A DNA stretch of 64,000 bases from Siphonodentalium dalli (lineage: Eukaryota; Mollusca; Scaphopoda; Gadilida; Siphonodentaliidae): contig CP136061.1 in NCBI GenBank assembly GCA_032622095.1, positions 263,596,077-263,660,076 of the forward strand, written 5' to 3'. Below the pieces are notes generated by a model. That model was given only the letters and a program-made list of their open reading frames with translations, had not been told where the DNA came from and ran no database searches. The position numbers were made by a program, and so were the translations under genes. This document shows positions 60,233 through 64,000 of this stretch, piece by piece (position 1 is the stretch's first letter; each line of letters begins with the position of its first letter).

Positions 60233-62437
60233 TATCCCCCGCCAAATTTAAAATTTGCGGGGGATATAGTAATGGGTTCCGTCCGTCCGTCCGTCCCGAA
60301 TTTGTAATGTCATAACTTGAACAAATGTAAATGGATTTCAAAGATTTGTGGTATATATATGAGTTCACCTGACCATTACCTAGAGTGAGTTCGCAAGCCA
60401 GGTCTGGCCAGATATTTTTACTTGAGTTATTGGACTTTGTTTATTATTTTTGTCGAATTTACCAAATAGCAAATAGACAACGTCCCAGGGCTCATTTCCA
60501 CAAATCTCAACGGATTTCAAAGATATTTGGTATATGAGTTCACCTGACCATTACCTAGAATGAGTTCGCAAGCCAGGTCTGGCCAGATGTTTTACCGGAG
60601 TTATTGGACTTTGTTTATTATTTTTGTCAAATTTACCAAATAGCAAATTGACGACGTCCCAGGGCTCATTTCCACAAATCTCAACGGATTTCAAAGATAT
60701 TTGGTATATGAGTTCACCTGACCATTACCTAGAATGAGTTCGCAAGCCAGGTCTGGCCAGATATTTTTTACCGGAGTTATTGGACTTTGTTTATTATTTT
60801 TGTCGAATTTACCAAATAGCAAATAGACGACGTCCCAGGGCTCATTTCCACAAATCTCAACGGATTTCAAAGATATTTGGTATATGAGTTCACCTGACCA
60901 TTACCTAGAATGAGTTCGCAAGCCAGGTCTGGCCAGATGTTTTTACCGGAGTTATTGGACTTTGTTTATTATTTTTGTCAAATTTACCAAATAGCAAATT
61001 GACGACGTCCCAGGGCTCATTTCCACAAATCTCAACGGATTTCAAAGATATTTGGTATATGAGTTCACCTGACCATTACCTAGAATGAGTTCGCAAGCCA
61101 GGGCTGGCCAGATATTTTTACTGGAGTTATTGGACTTTGTTTATTATTTTTGTCAAATTTACCAAATAGCAAATAGACGACGTCCCAGGGCTCATTTCCA
61201 CAAATGTCAACGGATTTCAAAGTTTTTTGTTATATGAGTTCACATGACCAGTATCTAGAACGAGTTCGCAAACCAGGTCCGCCCAAATATTATCAGCAGA
61301 GTTATTGGACTTTGTTTATTTTTTTTGTTTGCAAATGGACGACGTGTGTAACACGGCTCATTTCCACAAATGTCAACGGATTTTAAAAGATTTTTAGTCG
61401 AGTTTTTCAAAAACTCGACTTATGGTTTGACGAGGGACGGTTGGCGGGCGGCTGGCAGGCAGCGGGCGGGCGGACCTAAAGAATGCCTTATAACTTTGAC
61501 ATTTGTGAACGGATTCAAAAAAAAATTTGGTATGGCAGTTGCTCCCAATGACTATTTACTGCCTGTAGAAAATGGGTCACGTCCGAACTTTTTAAAAAGA
61601 GTTATCCATCTTAGATGGTTTTTAGTTAAGTTTTTCACCGATCGCACGATAACTCACGCAAATATTAACCAATTTCAACAATATTTGGTGTATGAGTCTC
61701 CTGCAACAATATCTCGGACGAGTTCGAAAACCAAGTTTGTCCGATTTTTTTCGCGGAGTTATGGGTCTTAGTTTGTCGATTTTTTGCAATTTTATCACTG
61801 TTAGCGCGATAACTCGATGAAATATTAACCGATTTAAACAATATTTGGTGTATAAGTCTATTGCAACAATATCTCGGACGAGTTCGAAAACCTGGTTTGT
61901 CCGAGAAAAACAATCTGGAGTTATGGGTCTTAGTTTGTCTATTTTAATCACAATTTTATCACCGTTAGTGCCATAACTCAATGAAATATTAACGGATTCA
62001 ATTGATATTTGGTATATAGGTCTATTGCAATAATATACCACCGTCCAACTTTTTTTCCCCGGAGTTGTGCACATTATTGGCAGAAGTTTGGTACGACTGC
62101 CAAAAAACTCGACAAAAGCATCTTAGATGCGTACCCCTTGTTGGTATATGAGTTCACATGACAAGTATCTAGAACGAGTTCACAAACCAGGTCCGGCCGG
62201 ATATTTTCAGCTGAGTTATTGGACCATTTTTTTGGTGCAAATGGACGACGTCACAGGGCTAATTTCCACGAATGTCAACGGATTAAAAAGATTTTTGGTT
62301 TATTCGTTCCCATGACCAGTACCTAAATGAGTTCGCAAGCCAGGCTTTTTGACAAAATCCCACCTCTTGTTTAGCACATACTGAGAACGCAAACATTGAG
62401 AATGCACTTCCCCAACTGCACAATTCGGCGGGGGATA
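60233..62437. mobile_element. foldback/tandem-repeat element, family IV
   Basis: Inverted ends TATCCCCCGCC (60233-60243) and GGCGGGGGATA (62427-62437) are perfect over 11 bp. The left end folds as a hairpin (CCCCCGCCAAATTT / AAATTTGCGGGGG), followed by CCGTCCGTCCGTCCGTCCC (60280-60297). Six or more monomers of about 175 bp follow; CGTCCCAGGGCTCATTTCC occurs at about 60481, 60655, 60831, 61006 and 61181. Each contains GATTTCAAAGATATTTGGT, GAGTTCGCAAGCCAGG and GGAGTTATTGG. A family I element interrupts it at 61395-62142. Confidence 0.82.
61395..62142. mobile_element. foldback/tandem-repeat element, family I, copy 2 (nested)
   Basis: The reverse complement layout of 4419-5493. It starts AGTCGAGTTTTT with the hairpin, then ACGAGGGACGGTTGGCGGGC, about three monomers with GATTTCAACAATATTTGGT, and ends AAAACTCGAC, AAAGCATCTTAGATGCGTAC, CCCTTGTT. 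It splits a family IV monomer between GATTTTT and TTGGTATATGAG, so it inserted after the host array existed. Confidence 0.8.
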
Positions 62438-63582
62438 CCGCCGTCTGCGACTGCTTGTTTGAGCTTTGGTTTCAAGTTGGGTACTGATATATGGATTCTT
62501 GTGATCATGTCTTTGACAAATCATCAGTAATAGCTAATCACTATTGCCAAGGTATGGGTTAAACATCTGCCGATCATGATCGGCCTCTCGTTAAAATGAG
62601 TACTTAGCCTATTGCCTTACAAATAAATGTTATATCACTCTGCTTATCCTCTGAGCTCATCCTACATCGGTTCTTGCAGCCAACCTCCGCATATACATAC
62701 ATTGGTACATGGTGGGTCTGCGGTGAAACAAGATAATTTATAACCTTTGCCGCCAAGAGCTCAGTACATGTAGTTCCAGTAGATCGGGAGGAAGTACCAT
62801 TCATCTGATGTCTAGTACTCTCTCACGGTATGACCTGCCATGGCTGCCAGGACGTGGTATACCAGGCTGGGGAGTTAGTTTATTGTGCAACTCAACGTCT
62901 GTTATACATGTAGTTTGTATGAAGAACATGATGTATCAGACCCATTTTATACGTCGCACCAAACATGGGTCATGCTATCTTCAATGGCCCGACAATGATG
63001 CCTCTCTGGCACGTGTTACGCATGTTTGATTTATACTTCGAGCCAGCTGTCACGTGCCATAATCGTATATTTTGAAAAAAATGACCATTTCTGATACAAC
63101 ATGCCATGTCATTTTGGGACATTTTTGCGGCTCATGTTTGTTTGTTTGGATCATAGCATGCAGGATAACTCTATCTAAAAATATTAATGAAAAAATGTCC
63201 CAATTGATTATGCATTATTTAAGAATATATCGATATAAAGTCAATATTAATTGATAGAAGCGTTTACGGATAGTTGTCTTTGACTCATATCTATTATTCT
63301 ATAGAAACTATAGGAATGATAGACCATCTTTAACTGCTATAGTAGGAATAGACTTGCATCCTCTCATTTAAATCACATATCATTAATCACTACCTTGTAT
63401 TTGAGCTACAGGTACCTGGTTGCAAAATATTTCCAATTGGGAATAACTTACTAGTATACCGGTAGTGTTTATATTAATCTCTCTTTATTGACTGCTGAGT
63501 CACTGAATTAAGCATATTTACAATATATGTATCATAGTAAATACCATCGTTTTATTGTCTTTTGACTCCTTAACTATCCCAG
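62438..63582. other. intronic or intergenic DNA, no exon seen
   Basis: Precedes the TRAPPC1 exon and is presumably its intron. It was searched by eye for the preceding TRAPPC1 exon on the plus strand and none was found. It ends in a pyrimidine-rich run and AG at 63581-63582. Confidence 0.45.
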
Positions 63583-63721
63583 GAAAGATGGCTTCCAGAG
63601 CTTTAGGACCAGCAAGTACAAGCTGCATTTTTATGAGACACCAAGTGGATTGAAGTTCATCATGAACACTGATCTAAATGTTGGGAATATTAGAGATGTG
63701 CTTCAACAGATATTCAGTAAT
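63583..63721 (+). CDS. TRAPPC1: TRAPPC1 internal exon (TRAPP complex subunit 1)
   Basis: The exon is bounded by TTAACTATCCCAG at its 5' side and by GTAAGT at 63722-63727. It begins with one base completing a split codon and then reads KDGFQSFRTSKYKL, HFYETPSGLKFIMNTDL and NVGNIRDVLQQIFSN, 46 residues. This aligns without gaps to the conserved central-to-C-terminal part of animal TRAPPC1 (Bet5 in yeast). TRAPPC1 is a small longin-fold (Bet5-like) core subunit of the TRAPP complexes, which act as guanine-nucleotide exchange factors for Rab1/Ypt1 in ER-Golgi traffic. Earlier exons are not recognisable in this window, so the upstream intron may be long or may hold the repeats to the left; later exons lie beyond 64000. 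Its conservation makes it the best host-gene anchor in the window. Confidence 0.93.
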
Positions 63722-63760
63722 GTAAGTAATGATGAATAGGTCATTGTCGCATGGTTTGGA

Positions 63761-63850
63761 GCAAAAAGACACCCAGGATCTCACGAACGGGCAAAAAGAC
63801 ACCCAGGATGTCCCAAACAAGCAAAATGACACCCAGGTTCTCAAAGTCAC
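63761..63850. repeat. 30-bp minisatellite, three copies, in TRAPPC1 intron
   Basis: GCAAAAAGACACCCAGGAT starts units at 63761, 63791 and, with one change, 63821. Confidence 0.9.
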
Positions 63851-64000
63851 CTAACAACGGGAATTTTGTTTAGTCGTCCTGCTATTAATATTGCCCCAAT
63901 TATCAAGGATATGGAACTGTGCTGCCAGTCAGACTCAAAGCCCATTTAAATTTCGTTGATATTTCACTCCGATCACAAACAAATAATTCTAATAGCAGAC

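Noticed and set aside
1-64000. tRNA or rRNA genes
   Set aside because: No cloverleaf with A and B box spacing or rRNA-conserved stretch was recognised by eye; a covariance-model scan would be decisive.

Overview
The window is eukaryotic, gene-poor and repeat-dominated. It has GT-AG introns, an AATAAA signal, a non-LTR retrotransposon, a tyrosine-recombinase (YR) retrotransposon, a Polinton-type element, long tandem arrays and a 100-N scaffold gap. A marine invertebrate, most likely a lophotrochozoan such as a mollusc or brachiopod, fits the combination of a TRIM-NHL-like gene, Ngaro-type and Polinton elements, and foldback arrays with CGGACGGA tracts. That assignment is inference; no single gene proves it. 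Only two host genes are supported, and both are partial: the last exon of a TRIM/NHL-like protein (minus strand, about 27.9-29.0 kb, frameshifted) and one internal exon of TRAPPC1 (plus strand, 63583-63721) at the right edge.

Layout. 1-8.7 kb: intergenic DNA, a dead 5'-truncated LINE on the minus strand (1.15-3.53 kb), a 103-bp tandem repeat, and a foldback/tandem-repeat element called family I here (4.42-5.49 kb). 8.7-22.2 kb: one transposon of Polinton type (8695-22181) with a 6-bp target duplication CTATAT, AG...CT termini, and terminal inverted repeats of about 1.7 kb. Its 2.9-kb core carries a hairpin block and two small ORFs. Its right inverted repeat is split by a 7188-bp Ngaro-like retrotransposon (14435-21622) with textbook split direct repeats A1-ORFs-B1-A2-B2 and genes for SGNH hydrolase, Gag, RT-RNase H and tyrosine recombinase, all but the hydrolase visibly damaged. 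22.2-33 kb: several palindromic miniature elements, minisatellites, an in-frame 135-bp repeat, and the TRIM/NHL exon. 33-34.3 kb: foldback family II. 34.3-38.3 kb: mostly unrecognised DNA with one TTAA-flanked piggyBac-like miniature element (37357-38180).

38.3-57.2 kb is a single giant array (family III) of nucleosome-sized monomers of about 155 and 164 bp. It has larger duplications inside it, and every monomer carries a dyad built on AAGATGGC/GCCATGTT. 57.2-59.1 kb holds a 186+19n bp tandem repeat. 60.2-62.4 kb is foldback family IV with a second family I copy nested in it.

The strongest unifying observation is that the four foldback families (I-IV) share one architecture: a short inverted terminal sequence, a terminal hairpin, a CGGACGGA-like tract next to one terminus, and tandem monomers. 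A related core of about 19 bp recurs once per monomer. This suggests one ancient superfamily of transposable satellites. No search could be run, so novelty is not established for any item.
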